Numbered from the stretch's first letter, positions 27,582-38,166 are shown. The stretch: DNA of 64,000 nt from Stygibacter sp964604155 (GCA_964604155.1 CAZRXY010000096.1:12839-76838), one strand, 5' to 3'. Notes: a model not told the origin generated them from the letters alone. Translations and numbers: made by a program.

Positions 27582-28499
27582 TTACTTTCTGGGATGGTAT
27601 AACCTGTGTTCTTTGATTATGAAAGATTTATCGATATTTGCATAAATCTGAGTAGTATTAATGCTCACATGACCCAGTAATAATTGGACTATGCGAAGAT
27701 TTGCTCCAGCTTCCACAAGATGCGTAGCAAAGGAATGCCGGATAGTATGGGGACTCACCTTCTTGGAAATCCCGGCAGCTTTTGCCAGTTTATCAATAAT
27801 TTTCCAGGCTCCCATTCGGGTTAGAGGTTTTCCCAGCCTGTTCAAAAAAAGCGTGTCATCATGATTAATACCAAGCAGCAAGGGACGATAGTTTTGCATA
27901 TAATTATGCACGAAAGCCAATGATTTTTCGGCAATGGGCACCACTCGCTGTTTGCTGCCTTTACCAAAAACACGAACCACTTTCTGATCCCGGTAGATAT
28001 CATGGATTGTGAGATTTATTGTTTCTGAAACACGTAATCCGCTGGCATACATTAATTCCAGCATAGCCTTACTGCGAATGTGCAAGGGTGTATCCTGAGG
28101 TATGGAGTCCAGCAGCTTAAGCATTTCTCTAAGACTCAGCACATCGGGGATTTTGTGGTCATAATGAATCGCGGGTATATCAGTGAAATTCAGCTTCAGA
28201 GGCACATCTTCTTCAATCATAAATTTCAGTAATGAGCGGATGGCTGAACGCTTGCGTGCCACACTGCTGGCAGCAAAACCAATTTCCTGCAAAGTGGCAA
28301 GGTATTCTATGATATGACCAGATTGCACATCTTCAAGCCAGCAATCCAGATAGTGGATAAATTCCTGACAATCCTGAAAATAAGAATAGACCGTATTCTC
28401 TGAAAGCCCCTGTTCTGATTCGAGATAAAATTTATAATTGTTGAGCCAACCCCTGTTATGATGTCCCTGAGAAGAATTACTTTCCTTCTTCCTCGTCAT
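27582..28499 (-). CDS. xerD: Tyrosine recombinase XerD/XerC type
   Basis: The protein has about 305 residues with an N-terminal SAM-like domain (LSENTVYSYFQDCQEFIHYL) and a catalytic domain carrying all active-site residues: Arg in ASGLRVSE, Lys in GKGSKQR, His-x-x-Arg in HTIRHSFATHL, His in LLGHVS, and Tyr in IYANID. XerC/D enzymes resolve chromosome dimers at dif. The ATG at 28499 is preferred because GAGG lies 6 nt upstream. It overlaps the preceding gene by 23 nt. Although it lies near a tRNA, its operon partners are chromosomal genes and no phage genes or att repeats are seen. Confidence 0.88.
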   Translation of the reverse strand: MTRKKESNSSQGHHNRGWLNNYKFYLESEQGLSENTVYSYFQDCQEFIHYLDCWLEDVQSGHIIEYLATLQEIGFAASSVARKRSAIRSLLKFMIEEDVPLKLNFTDIPAIHYDHKIPDVLSLREMLKLLDSIPQDTPLHIRSKAMLELMYASGLRVSETINLTIHDIYRDQKVVRVFGKGSKQRVVPIAEKSLAFVHNYMQNYRPLLLGINHDDTLFLNRLGKPLTRMGAWKIIDKLAKAAGISKKVSPHTIRHSFATHLVEAGANLRIVQLLLGHVSINTTQIYANIDKSFIIKEHRLYHPRK

Positions 28500-28704
28500 C
28501 CAATACCTCAAATTCTGCATCCTCAATTGTGTCGGATTTACTCTTATCCACCTTTCTGGAACTGCTGCGGAACATAATTATTAGTATTACAGGAATAGTT
28601 ATAAACCAGAATTTCACGGCTGCCACCAGGATAAAGGAAGCAAACCTGATGATCAATACCAATATAAGTATGATCGTTATAAATACCCAGAATGAATTTC
28701 TCAT
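28477..28704 (-). CDS. Small membrane protein with acidic tail
   Basis: The 75-residue protein has two closely spaced hydrophobic segments (residues about 5-45) followed by a basic stretch (RSSSRKVDKSK) and an acidic C-terminus (EVLDDEEEGK). No family is recognised. It sits 4 nt after the TPR gene and overlaps xerD by 23 nt, and AAGG lies before the ATG, so it is a real operon member. Confidence 0.65.
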   Translation of the reverse strand: MRNSFWVFITIILILVLIIRFASFILVAAVKFWFITIPVILIIMFRSSSRKVDKSKSDTIEDAEFEVLDDEEEGK

Positions 28705-28708
28705 ATTC

Positions 28709-30481
28709 TCACCTTCCTTCCCGCAATCTGTTCAACTCATTTCTAAAACGTGGTGCAAATATCGATTGCGGATTTTCTTTCAGAAAATCTGTGATCAATT
28801 CCTGCCTGGTGCTGTCAGACACACTATTTTCCATAATCTGTAGATGGGCATACTCGGTAAGTAAATCGCTCTCATAATCCTTTTGCCACCAGATGAGGGA
28901 GCTTGCCAGGTTGTTTTCTTTCTGCCACTCGGCTGCCAGTAATTTTATCTCATCATTTCCTGAAATTTCAAAGATCTCACTTAAAATTTCCACAGCTCTT
29001 TCAGTTTTGAACAAGCCTTTCAATCGCCAGGCTTCAAAAAGCCTGTCGTGATGTTCTGAAGGCAAACTGGCTGTTATCTGCGTAAGATACAATGCTTGCG
29101 TGGTAAGAGGACTGTCTGGCAGATTGAGGATCAACTCTCCTAAAAGACTGTCTGCCCTTGTATCTTTTTGCATCAGGGCTATCTGCCAGGTGTAATAGAT
29201 GCTTTGCTTATAAATACTTGTTCCGGGAGATTCAGAAACCATAAGTTCCGATAATTGTGCACCAGCTTCATCCAACTCTCCGGTTTTGATGCGATAATCT
29301 ATCACACTGAATTCTATTTCCTTCTTTTCCATGGCATTCAGAGTGTATTGTGCAGCTTCCTGAAGATATTTTATCACAATCTCTGAGGGCTTATCCTGCC
29401 GGATTGCCAGCTCTGACAGCAGGAGTCTTGATTGCTTGGCAGATTGAGAACGATAACGGTACTTACCCGTGTGCAGTTCTTCAGTATTATATACCTGCCA
29501 GAGCTCAGCTTCCGCTTCTTCATATTCATCAAGCTCCAGATAAATTTCCGCTTTTGATATCCGGGCTTCCGCCTTCAAATCAGGCTCCTTGACATCGTTC
29601 TCATACTGATCAAAGCCACGCAGGGCAATTTCATAATTGCTCATTTTTTTCAGTTCTTCTGCAAAATTTAATAGTTTGATGCTATCCAGGTTTCTGTATT
29701 GCTGCAGAGCTGCATCATAATCTTCTATATATGCCAGGCTCAAGGCATAAACTTCTATAATCTCCTGATTATCACTCAGTTCCCTTACCTTTTTAATTGT
29801 ATTTATCACAGAAGCATCTCTATGAAGAATCCCTTTTAGATTATTCATCACATAGTGCAGATAGTTTTTATTACGCTCCAGATGCTTGAGATATTCTCTC
29901 GCTGCCTTGTGGCTTTCTTCCTGGCTCTGATACACTCTTGCCAGATCGAGGGTAAATAAATATTTATCATCAGTCAATTTTCTGGCTTCTTCCAAAATCT
30001 CCCCCGCCTTTTCATATTCTCTACTGCCACTGAATAATCTCGATAATTCCAGATAGATATTTACGTTTGTCTTATTGTTTTGCAGATACTCGTCAGATAA
30101 CTTAAAGGCTGTGCGGGTGTCTCCATCTCTTATCAGAAGCGGAATTTTTAGTCTCAGATAATTTTGTTGCGGGAATATCTCCTTTTTCTCTTCCAGCAAT
30201 TTTCCCGCAGCTTCAAATCTGGAGACACGCGTGAGATTTGTTATCAGATCCTGTACAATTTCCCAGTCTTCGGGATATTTTTCCATCAATTCACGATAGA
30301 TTTGATTAGCCTTTTCATAGTCCCGCCGAGTTGTTAACCGCTCAGCCTGCTTCTTCATAATCTCTTTTTCGTTGTATCTGTTTTCCGGTGCCGGGTTTCC
30401 CTCTCGTGAGATGCTCTGGAATTGCTGACCAGATAGAACCACTGCGGCAATCACAACTATAAATACTAATACCTTTTTCAT
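28709..30481 (-). CDS. Exported tetratricopeptide-repeat protein
   Basis: The 590-residue protein has a signal peptide (MKKVLVFIVVIAAVVLSG) and TPR-like helical repeats over most of its length, for example YEKANQIYRELMEKYPEDWE and YEKAGEILEEARKL. It should act as a periplasmic or outer-membrane scaffold. It lies 21 nt after the DUF4175-like gene, and GGGAG precedes its ATG, so the two are co-transcribed and may form a complex. Confidence 0.82.
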   Translation of the reverse strand: MKKVLVFIVVIAAVVLSGQQFQSISREGNPAPENRYNEKEIMKKQAERLTTRRDYEKANQIYRELMEKYPEDWEIVQDLITNLTRVSRFEAAGKLLEEKKEIFPQQNYLRLKIPLLIRDGDTRTAFKLSDEYLQNNKTNVNIYLELSRLFSGSREYEKAGEILEEARKLTDDKYLFTLDLARVYQSQEESHKAAREYLKHLERNKNYLHYVMNNLKGILHRDASVINTIKKVRELSDNQEIIEVYALSLAYIEDYDAALQQYRNLDSIKLLNFAEELKKMSNYEIALRGFDQYENDVKEPDLKAEARISKAEIYLELDEYEEAEAELWQVYNTEELHTGKYRYRSQSAKQSRLLLSELAIRQDKPSEIVIKYLQEAAQYTLNAMEKKEIEFSVIDYRIKTGELDEAGAQLSELMVSESPGTSIYKQSIYYTWQIALMQKDTRADSLLGELILNLPDSPLTTQALYLTQITASLPSEHHDRLFEAWRLKGLFKTERAVEILSEIFEISGNDEIKLLAAEWQKENNLASSLIWWQKDYESDLLTEYAHLQIMENSVSDSTRQELITDFLKENPQSIFAPRFRNELNRLREGR

Positions 30482-30502
30482 TATTCTCCCAAATTATATT
30501 GC

Positions 30503-33500
30503 TTATTCATTAAGCCTTTTAAGGTATTCGCGGATCAGTTCCTGATACTCCGGCGGATAATCCTGATAATTCTCTTCCAAAAGAGCTTTCTGCCTGAGCT
30601 TATCAAATTTCTGCTTGATCTCCTCCGGCGTATCCCAATCCAGAAACTCACTGCTCTCTGATTTTCTTTGTTTACTGATATCTCGTTTATGGATAGATTT
30701 CTGGGCGTCCAGCAATCGTGATAGTATCCGCTCCTGGGTATCCAGTAAATCCTGAGTGATCCTGCCCTGTTTCAGGTTGCGGGAAATTGCTTCCAAATCC
30801 TCGATCATCTGATTGATTGCCCCCGTCTGTTTTTGAGCCTCCTGATCATTTTGCAGCATCCTTCTCAGATTGTCCGCCAGCCGCTGCTCCTCACCCGCCA
30901 GTCTCTGCATCTCTTCTCGCATCTGCTGGCTGGGTTTGCCCGTCTCCATCATTTGCTGATAGATTTGCTGCGTCATCATGTTCATCATCATCTGCTCTTC
31001 ACTCATCTGCTGCAATTGCTGCATCAATGATTGCATACCACCACCTCCACCACCCTGCTGCATGTTCTGGCTGCTCTGCATCAGATCATAGATCACCAGA
31101 TTGATCCCCTTCTGAATGTCGCCCAGATAACCGGAAACACCCGTACTCTTGGCATCATTTATATACTGGAATAATTCCCGGAAAGTAGTCATAGTATAAT
31201 TTACATCATAAACAAATTTAGGTCCCAAAGCCAATACTATCATCGGCACAGAGTATAGTTTCTGCAGCGTGAGATTGATCCCTTCCTGCTCAGAAATAAG
31301 ATCCGCCAAAATTACAAAGGGATCGCGGGAATAACGCTCCTGCACTTTCTGATGATCCATACTCATAAATATAAAACTGCGTATGGCATCATCAAGAGCT
31401 TCCCCCATTGCCATTGAACCCATCATACTCATCATAGAGCTCATGTTCTCTAATTGTGACCGCAGCTTTTGCATCTTGCTCATCGCACCTTGCTGAGATT
31501 GCTGGGCTTCCGTCATCTCCTGTGCCTGCAATTGCTCACTGGCACTATCTATATCACTGCTCAAGCTGTCCATCATCCCAGATTCCATCAAGCTTTGCAT
31601 CTGCTCACTGATCTTGCTGTCCTTTTTAGGATCAAGCATTCCCGCTGCTTCCTCCATCTGCTGCTGCAATTCCTCCAGCTTTTTCTGCTGGGCTGACTGC
31701 TCCTCTGCCAGTCTCTCACTGCTTTCACTGCCCTCTGCCGTACGCTCGTTAAGATCACCTTGCATCTTCTCCATCTCTTCTGCTATCTGCAAGGCTTTCT
31801 GCATCGTCTGCTCCTTCTTGATGTCTTCCAGTAATTGTAAAGTCTGATCTATCTGCTGCGCAAAATCCTCCATCGAGAATTTCATGTTCTCCATAGCTTT
31901 CTGCATCACCTCCGGATCCATATTCTCCATCGCTTTCGCCAGTTCTTCCATCGCCAGCTTCATCTCATCACTGGAAATTTCTGACATCAGTTCCTGAATC
32001 CGCTGCATCTTTTCCAGAGTCTCCTGGGATAATGCCTGATTATTCTGCATCTTATTAACCATATCCTGAAAACTCTCAGACATATTTTCTACATTCTCTG
32101 ATAGCTCTTCCTGCTTCTGTAGAAGATTCTCCAGGTCCTTCTTGTCCTCCCAGTCATACTCTTCCTTCTTCATCAGTTCGCGACGCTTTTCCTCAAACTC
32201 CTTCCGCAATTCCTCGCTTTCAGAAGATAACTTTTCAAGAAATTCTGATTTTGAACGCTCTTCAGCCTCTATTTCCTGATATATCTCTGATATTGATGGA
32301 AATCTGGCTACATACTGCTCTGATCGTGAAGTCTGACCCCAGGGTGTAGTATCCGTTACTTCCAGCCAGTAATTTACCCTGTCTCCAGGGATCAGCCAGA
32401 TATCTCTTAGACTAAAGAGATATTCCAGCTCCAGGGCACTGCCGGATATTTCTGACTGGATCATCACGCTGTCTGCTGCTTCATTATTTATATGATACTT
32501 GAGTTGCAATCTCTTAAGCCCGTAATCATCAAGAGCACGCAAGGTTATTGGCAATAGCATATTCTGATCTAAAAGTGTGTCTTTACCCGGTGAAATTATG
32601 CTGATCTCCGGAAAGGCATCCGCTACCGAGGTTATTGTCTTCTCTACCCGCTCATTCTTATTCCCCAGAAAATCCTGCAGATTGATATGATATGAACCGC
32701 TTGATTCTAATACAAATTCTTTGCTGAAATCACTCTTGCCAAGCCGCTCCATATGATAAAATTCACCATCGCTAAAGACCATATGTGCCGTATCCACCGG
32801 ATTATTAGCAGATATGGACAGCGTGATATTGGTGCCTCTAAGTGCCTTAAGGTGTCCACTCGCCTGAGTGACTAATTCACCCGGTATGCCCGTATACGAC
32901 GGATAATCATATTTCACGGTGTATTCCCTGACTATCGGCAATTCATATATTTCCACTCTAAAGGTGTCACTCACGGCATAGGGCGTTTGCACGTAATAAT
33001 CAAAGGAAAAATCCAGATTGCTGAACTTTTTTATGTTTTCATAAAGAACTTCTTCCCGCCACACTTTTTCCTGCCTCCATAAAAGCCTATGCTCTATATG
33101 CTCTTCGGCATTCAACACTTCCACAGCAAGATCGCTGCCACGCGTAAGCGAGATATTACCCGGCTCTAATTCCACGAATTGCTTATGCTGCTCCTCAGGA
33201 AGCCGCATCTGTCTAAAATAATCAAATGACCGATAAAAACCTGCTCCATCGATTATCAGAATCATGACTGTTGCAAAAAAAATGCCAACCGCAAGCTGAA
33301 GAACCTGCCTAAAAGGTTCTGTGTCACTCTTGATCTCCTGCACCTCTGCTCTTTTGTCTGCACGAGACAAAACCAGCTCTATAAGCTCTCCCTGCTCCGG
33401 CTCCAAATGATACAATTCCCAGGCATTTTGATAGGTGTCATACCGGTCTTCGTTATGTATATCCAATAGCCTCGCAGATTGCCTGTCGTTAAGAAGTGCC

Positions 33501-33724
33501 TGCAGGCAATGCACACAGATGTATAATAAACCCAGGACCAAGCCGATCTTAAGTGTTACTGCCAGATAAAATTCCGGTAATCTCCCCAGATCAAAGTGAG
33601 ATAATCCCCAGAATAAAACCTGAACCACTACAATCAGACTTATACCCAAAACCAGGCTGCGCCCCGTTGTTACTATATTCTGCTTGTTTCGCAGTTCCTT
33701 TATTTTCGCTTCAAACTTTCGCAT
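30503..33724 (-). CDS. DUF4175-like membrane protein with long Gln/Met-rich coiled coil
   Basis: The 1073-residue protein has two or three N-terminal membrane segments (about 25-75 and 148-165), Ig-like beta domains to about residue 480, and then a very long helical region extremely rich in Gln, Glu and Met, including a GGGGGG linker and repeats of MQSLMQQLQQM type. The layout matches FCB-group proteins annotated DUF4175, whose function is unknown and which often neighbour TPR or von Willebrand-type genes. A stalk-like envelope role is inferred. It begins 6 nt after the M28 gene. Confidence 0.72.
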   Translation of the reverse strand: MRKFEAKIKELRNKQNIVTTGRSLVLGISLIVVVQVLFWGLSHFDLGRLPEFYLAVTLKIGLVLGLLYICVHCLQALLNDRQSARLLDIHNEDRYDTYQNAWELYHLEPEQGELIELVLSRADKRAEVQEIKSDTEPFRQVLQLAVGIFFATVMILIIDGAGFYRSFDYFRQMRLPEEQHKQFVELEPGNISLTRGSDLAVEVLNAEEHIEHRLLWRQEKVWREEVLYENIKKFSNLDFSFDYYVQTPYAVSDTFRVEIYELPIVREYTVKYDYPSYTGIPGELVTQASGHLKALRGTNITLSISANNPVDTAHMVFSDGEFYHMERLGKSDFSKEFVLESSGSYHINLQDFLGNKNERVEKTITSVADAFPEISIISPGKDTLLDQNMLLPITLRALDDYGLKRLQLKYHINNEAADSVMIQSEISGSALELEYLFSLRDIWLIPGDRVNYWLEVTDTTPWGQTSRSEQYVARFPSISEIYQEIEAEERSKSEFLEKLSSESEELRKEFEEKRRELMKKEEYDWEDKKDLENLLQKQEELSENVENMSESFQDMVNKMQNNQALSQETLEKMQRIQELMSEISSDEMKLAMEELAKAMENMDPEVMQKAMENMKFSMEDFAQQIDQTLQLLEDIKKEQTMQKALQIAEEMEKMQGDLNERTAEGSESSERLAEEQSAQQKKLEELQQQMEEAAGMLDPKKDSKISEQMQSLMESGMMDSLSSDIDSASEQLQAQEMTEAQQSQQGAMSKMQKLRSQLENMSSMMSMMGSMAMGEALDDAIRSFIFMSMDHQKVQERYSRDPFVILADLISEQEGINLTLQKLYSVPMIVLALGPKFVYDVNYTMTTFRELFQYINDAKSTGVSGYLGDIQKGINLVIYDLMQSSQNMQQGGGGGGMQSLMQQLQQMSEEQMMMNMMTQQIYQQMMETGKPSQQMREEMQRLAGEEQRLADNLRRMLQNDQEAQKQTGAINQMIEDLEAISRNLKQGRITQDLLDTQERILSRLLDAQKSIHKRDISKQRKSESSEFLDWDTPEEIKQKFDKLRQKALLEENYQDYPPEYQELIREYLKRLNE

Positions 33725-33730
33725 TATTTC

Positions 33731-34984
33731 CTATTTCTTGTATTTTTCCTGCCATTCTATCTCCGGTGCCGCATAAGTTAGATTCCAGATGTATTTCTCT
33801 ATCTTCTCACGCAAACTGATATCTATTTCCCGGTCTATCGGATACACCAGAGCATTATTGATCCGCTCTAAAAGATGGATCGCTACCTCTATACAACTTT
33901 TGTAGCCCCCCGGAGTTACATTTTTATAATTATCTCCCGATGTGTGGATCATACGCGATGCCTTACCACCATATCTTGCCAGGTTTACCGAGGGAAATTC
34001 ATATACACTAAAGGGCATACAATCACTGCTATAAATATCTAAACGCGGCTGGAACATATAACCGCTCTCCCTGATCAAGCCATCTATATAACCCATTAAT
34101 TGATTCGTGCCTATCACCGCCACGCCATCCATGCCCATGGCATCTCCACTCACATCTATATTGAGCATCATGCCCAGCCTCTCCTTCAGCTCATCCAGAT
34201 GTCCCTTTACATATGCCTGACTCCCAAGCAATCCCAGCTCCTCTCCACCAAAAAATACCAGTCGTAAATCCCTTTCTAACTTTTTACTCCTAAAATACTC
34301 CGCTATCTTCAGTAAGGTGATTATTCCACCACCATTATCGCTGGCTCCGGGACTGTGCGCCACGCTGTCCAGATGACCTCCCGCCAAAGTAAGTGTATCA
34401 TCAAGTCCCCTCCCAGGAATATCCACAATTATATTATGACCCTTACTCTTTCTTACGCTTTGCTCTATCTTTAGATTTATCACTGAACCGCACTGTTTCT
34501 TTAGTTTTATCCCCGTTTCATGATCTATTGTCACAGAATGCACATAACCGCTCTGGTAAGTAGATTGTCGGTGACTGAGGCTCGTGGCATTGCGATAGGG
34601 CGATCCCACTCCTATATACCCTGCCACTTTCTGCTCTCTCAGGATCAATGCTGAACCCCTCGTGAAGCTGTTATTCATCACGATCTTGCCCCTGTAAGCT
34701 CCACGATTCTGCTGCACCTGCTCTATCCTGTCCACCCATACTAATTCACCACTTATATCACAGGAATCATTCAAACCGTAAGGTGTTGCCTGATACTCAC
34801 GCTCCCCTGAACGTATCACTCCCAAACCGGGATCAAAAGTGTATAACTCAAACTCCTCCAAAACAGGCTCCCAACCCAGACCACCTAAATACCCGCAAAT
34901 TATCCCGATTGCTTTCTCTTCTCCTGATGTACCACTTAAACGAACAAAATCCAATTCCCGGATCACTTTCATTGGACTAAGCAT
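33731..34984 (-). CDS. M28 family aminopeptidase, cytoplasmic
   Basis: The ATG at 34984, with GGAGG 8 nt upstream, gives 417 residues without a signal peptide. An upstream in-frame start at 35044 is rejected because it lacks a ribosome site. The zinc ligands are seen in GGHLDSVAH, GASDNGGG, FFGGEELGLLGS, NIDVSGD and RMIHTSGD. An inserted protease-associated-like domain lies between residues about 80 and 190. M28 enzymes remove N-terminal amino acids from peptides. It is the first gene of the minus-strand operon running down to xerD. Confidence 0.88.
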   Translation of the reverse strand: MLSPMKVIRELDFVRLSGTSGEEKAIGIICGYLGGLGWEPVLEEFELYTFDPGLGVIRSGEREYQATPYGLNDSCDISGELVWVDRIEQVQQNRGAYRGKIVMNNSFTRGSALILREQKVAGYIGVGSPYRNATSLSHRQSTYQSGYVHSVTIDHETGIKLKKQCGSVINLKIEQSVRKSKGHNIIVDIPGRGLDDTLTLAGGHLDSVAHSPGASDNGGGIITLLKIAEYFRSKKLERDLRLVFFGGEELGLLGSQAYVKGHLDELKERLGMMLNIDVSGDAMGMDGVAVIGTNQLMGYIDGLIRESGYMFQPRLDIYSSDCMPFSVYEFPSVNLARYGGKASRMIHTSGDNYKNVTPGGYKSCIEVAIHLLERINNALVYPIDREIDISLREKIEKYIWNLTYAAPEIEWQEKYKK

Positions 34985-35197
34985 ATATTTCCTCCAATTT
35001 CCTTTAACTTTTCGTCCTTTTATTCTCAGATAATATATTGTCAAGAATTCATCTCTGATAAACCGGTATTTCTCTCTCGCTAAAGTGCCACCCTTGTAGA
35101 ATTATTAACTTTTACTTGACGTGATATCCGGCTGATAAATATAAATAGACTAGGTGTGTGGTATCGATAAAGCTCCAAGGAAAAGGAAGATATAAAA

Positions 35198-35248
35198 ATG
35201 AATTTTGTATTTGTTTTCTATAATTGGGTGAAAGGAACTCACAGGTAG
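35198..35248 (+). CDS. Possible 16-residue leader peptide before the sensor kinase
   Basis: ATG at 35198, preceded by AAAAGGAAGA, opens a 16-codon frame (MNFVFVFYNWVKGTHR) that stops at TAG 35246-35248, 12 nt before a GTG start of the kinase in another frame. The kinase itself has no good ribosome site, so translation of this leader may carry ribosomes to it. It could also be chance. Confidence 0.4.
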   Translation: MNFVFVFYNWVKGTHR

Positions 35249-35259
35249 AGTTTAGACTG

Positions 35260-38166
35260 GTGAAAATAAAAAGTGTTTCCCTCAAACAACGTATTGCTAT
35301 GCTGGTCTTTGTGCTGGCAAGCCTAATGATCTCGATCGTGGCTGCAATTACTATTCTAAGTTACAAATCAAACAAAGAAAAGTTCATGATCCAGCAAAGC
35401 ACGATCATGGCTGATCTATTGAGCGATCTTTCTGCCATTTCCTTGATAAATAAAGATAGCTTTTTAGAACCTTACCGCGTTCTGGAAAAATTAAGAAATT
35501 ATACCGGCGTTTCCCAATGTATTATCTATGATAACACAGAAAAAATAATAGCCAAATATTTTATAGAACCCTCAATAAATCTCTATTCCGAAACCGTTTA
35601 CAAAGATACTCTCTTCTTTAGACCCGATCGCTTAATTATCTTTGAACCTATAACGTATAACAATGAAAATCTGGGTACACTCCTTTTGATTGAGAACACC
35701 GATGAATTATATTTAAATGTCCTTATATTCGCCACAAAAACCGGTTTTATAGCACTATTACTCATCACACTTTCCTTTGTGATCGCCAAAAATCTAAAAA
35801 AAAATCTCGCAGACCCTCTGCAAAAACTGCTGGAAACCGCAGAATCTAATTCCCAGTTCACAGATTTCAATACCAGAATCGAAAAACAAAATCTCGATGA
35901 AATGGGAAGACTTTTTCATAGCTTTATCGCACTCCTGCGGCATTTGGAAATCAGTAAAGAAGAAAAGAAAAATTTAAAACAGAAAACTGAGGCAATCATC
36001 CAGGAATTAGAAGCGAGCCGCGGAGAAATAATTGATCTGATGCACTCTCTCGCCAGCGAAGTCGAAGACAAAAATAATGCCCTGAAAATACTGGAAGAAA
36101 CACGCCTACGCCTCGACCTCGCTGTTTCCGGCTCAAATGACGGATTGTGGGACTGGAAAGATTTAAATGATGATAAACAGTGGTGGTCTCCCAGATTTTA
36201 TCAGCTATTGAATTATCATGAGCAAACCATGAAATCAACCCGCAATAACTTTGTAAAATTGATTCACCCGGCTGATATTAATAAAGAAATGGAACTATTC
36301 AAAGACCATCTGGAAAATAATACACCATACAATATCAGGCTCAGATTACTAAACCAAAACAAAGAATACAGATGGTTCCACCTGCGAGGACAAGCTCTCT
36401 GGGACGAATACCATAACCCAGTCCGCATGGCTGGCTCTTTACACGATATTCACGAACAACAGAAATTGAAGGAACAGTCTAATTTTCATATCCGCGAACT
36501 TGAAATCATTTCTAATCTTACTTTCAGGCTCAATAAATCTGAAAATACCTCCGAAATCTGTGAGCTCCTGGGAAACGAAATCTTTATTCTGAACCCCGAA
36601 ACTTATCTTCTGATTACCCTCTCCGACCCTCAAACACAAAAATTGAAAATTAAATGTCTGAAAGGCTTTGATCCATATTTGCCGGAATTGAATAAAATAC
36701 TCGGCTTAGAGCTTACAAATATCGAACCGGAACCAATAGATTATAACCCCGAAACTAGCGATACAAATCTCAGGCAGTTACCGAATAATATCTGTGATTT
36801 CTTTGGAGCTGCCCTGCCGCTCACCGTGTGCCGGCTCTTTACCCGATTCCTGGGCGTGGAAACAACCTGGCATATTAATTTTAAAATCAATAACTCTCAT
36901 TCATGCGGTGTGACAATCCTTGCTAAAACCGCTGAGCCACTTCATCACAAAAAGGTTATTGAAACTATCACCAGCTTCTCCAGTATTGTGATAGAACGCA
37001 TAAATACTCAAATCCAGCTCAAACGTGAGCAGGAATTTCTCAACCTCGCAGTTGAAAGTACCGAGCTTGCTACCTGGGAACTAAATATTGCCACCGGAAA
37101 AATTTCCGGTAACGATTATATGTTCACCATCCCAGGATATAAGCCATTCTTCAAGGAAATCACCTTCGAATACTGGAAAAAACTCGCCCATCCCGATGAT
37201 ATTAACCGCATTCTTCAGGCGATTGATGATCACTTCCAAGGTAAAACTAAAAACTATAAAGCTGAATACAGGATCAAAACCCAGTCTGGTAACTGGAAAT
37301 GGGTGAGAGCTCAAGGTAAAGTCGTCCAAAAAGACAAAAATAATAAACCCCTCAGAATGATAGGCAGCTTTATCGATATCGATGACAGCAAAAAAAGAGA
37401 GATGGAATTCAAAAAATTGAATGAAGAACTGGAAGAACGTGTCTATGCCAGAACTGCTGAACTGGAAAAATCATACAATGAATTAGAAGAATTTTCTTAC
37501 ACTATCTCACATGACCTTAGAACCCCGCTGCGGGCTATCGGCGGCTATGCAGAAATTCTTCTGGAAGAACAAAAATCTGAACTCAATTATGATGGTGTCC
37601 AGCTTCTGGAAATGATAGGATCAAATATTCGGTTTATGGGAAATCTCATCGATGATCTTCTGCAATATGTTCGACTCAGTAGATTGACCTCAGATATGGC
37701 TGAAGTCGATCTCGGATTGATCGCCTGGAACGCCTATAGACACCTGCAAATCGGAGAAAAGAAAAAAGATATTGACCTCATAATTTCTGACCTTAAAAAC
37801 GTGACAGGCGATGCGGCACAGCTAAAACTGGCATTTACGCACTTGCTGGAAAATGCCGTGAAATATAGACACCCGAACCGCAAACTTAAAATTGTGATCG
37901 GGAGACAAAAAAAAGAAGATGTGTTTTTTTATTATGTGCAGGATAACGGAATAGGTTTTAATATGGACTATGCTCAACATATTTTTCAGATTTTTCATAG
38001 ATTGCATACTATTGATAAATATGAGGGTACAGGAGTAGGACTCGCACTGGTTAAACGCATTATTGAAAAGCACGGTGGTGAAATTTTTGCCCGAAGCGAA
38101 CCCGATATGGGCACCACTTTCTGGTTCTCACTGCCCGAAAGCGCCAGAGAGAAAAATATTACCTGA
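35260..38166 (+). CDS. Membrane-bound PAS/GAF sensor histidine kinase
   Basis: The frame is open from TTG 35224, but the GTG at 35260 is chosen because it directly precedes the signal-anchor (KIKSVSLKQRIAMLVFVL). It codes for about 968 residues. Two membrane segments (about 10-35 and 165-185) enclose a ~130-residue external sensor, followed by HAMP (ADPLQKLLETAESNSQF), a coiled coil, a PAS_3 fold, a GAF-like region, a second PAS_3 (about 605-715), HisKA with YTISHDLRTPLRAIGG (His about 751), and a HATPase with QDNGIGFN and GVGLALVKR. It is a phytochrome-kinase-type DHp, distinct from the HHWRQPL kinases downstream. The REC-first gene begins 22 nt later and is probably co-transcribed. Confidence 0.85.
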   Translation: MKIKSVSLKQRIAMLVFVLASLMISIVAAITILSYKSNKEKFMIQQSTIMADLLSDLSAISLINKDSFLEPYRVLEKLRNYTGVSQCIIYDNTEKIIAKYFIEPSINLYSETVYKDTLFFRPDRLIIFEPITYNNENLGTLLLIENTDELYLNVLIFATKTGFIALLLITLSFVIAKNLKKNLADPLQKLLETAESNSQFTDFNTRIEKQNLDEMGRLFHSFIALLRHLEISKEEKKNLKQKTEAIIQELEASRGEIIDLMHSLASEVEDKNNALKILEETRLRLDLAVSGSNDGLWDWKDLNDDKQWWSPRFYQLLNYHEQTMKSTRNNFVKLIHPADINKEMELFKDHLENNTPYNIRLRLLNQNKEYRWFHLRGQALWDEYHNPVRMAGSLHDIHEQQKLKEQSNFHIRELEIISNLTFRLNKSENTSEICELLGNEIFILNPETYLLITLSDPQTQKLKIKCLKGFDPYLPELNKILGLELTNIEPEPIDYNPETSDTNLRQLPNNICDFFGAALPLTVCRLFTRFLGVETTWHINFKINNSHSCGVTILAKTAEPLHHKKVIETITSFSSIVIERINTQIQLKREQEFLNLAVESTELATWELNIATGKISGNDYMFTIPGYKPFFKEITFEYWKKLAHPDDINRILQAIDDHFQGKTKNYKAEYRIKTQSGNWKWVRAQGKVVQKDKNNKPLRMIGSFIDIDDSKKREMEFKKLNEELEERVYARTAELEKSYNELEEFSYTISHDLRTPLRAIGGYAEILLEEQKSELNYDGVQLLEMIGSNIRFMGNLIDDLLQYVRLSRLTSDMAEVDLGLIAWNAYRHLQIGEKKKDIDLIISDLKNVTGDAAQLKLAFTHLLENAVKYRHPNRKLKIVIGRQKKEDVFFYYVQDNGIGFNMDYAQHIFQIFHRLHTIDKYEGTGVGLALVKRIIEKHGGEIFARSEPDMGTTFWFSLPESAREKNIT

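Noticed and set aside
27290..28499. Integrated mobile element beside tRNA-Arg with a tyrosine recombinase
   Set aside because: The recombinase is XerD-like, sits in an operon with chromosomal genes, and no partial tRNA copy or phage genes were found.
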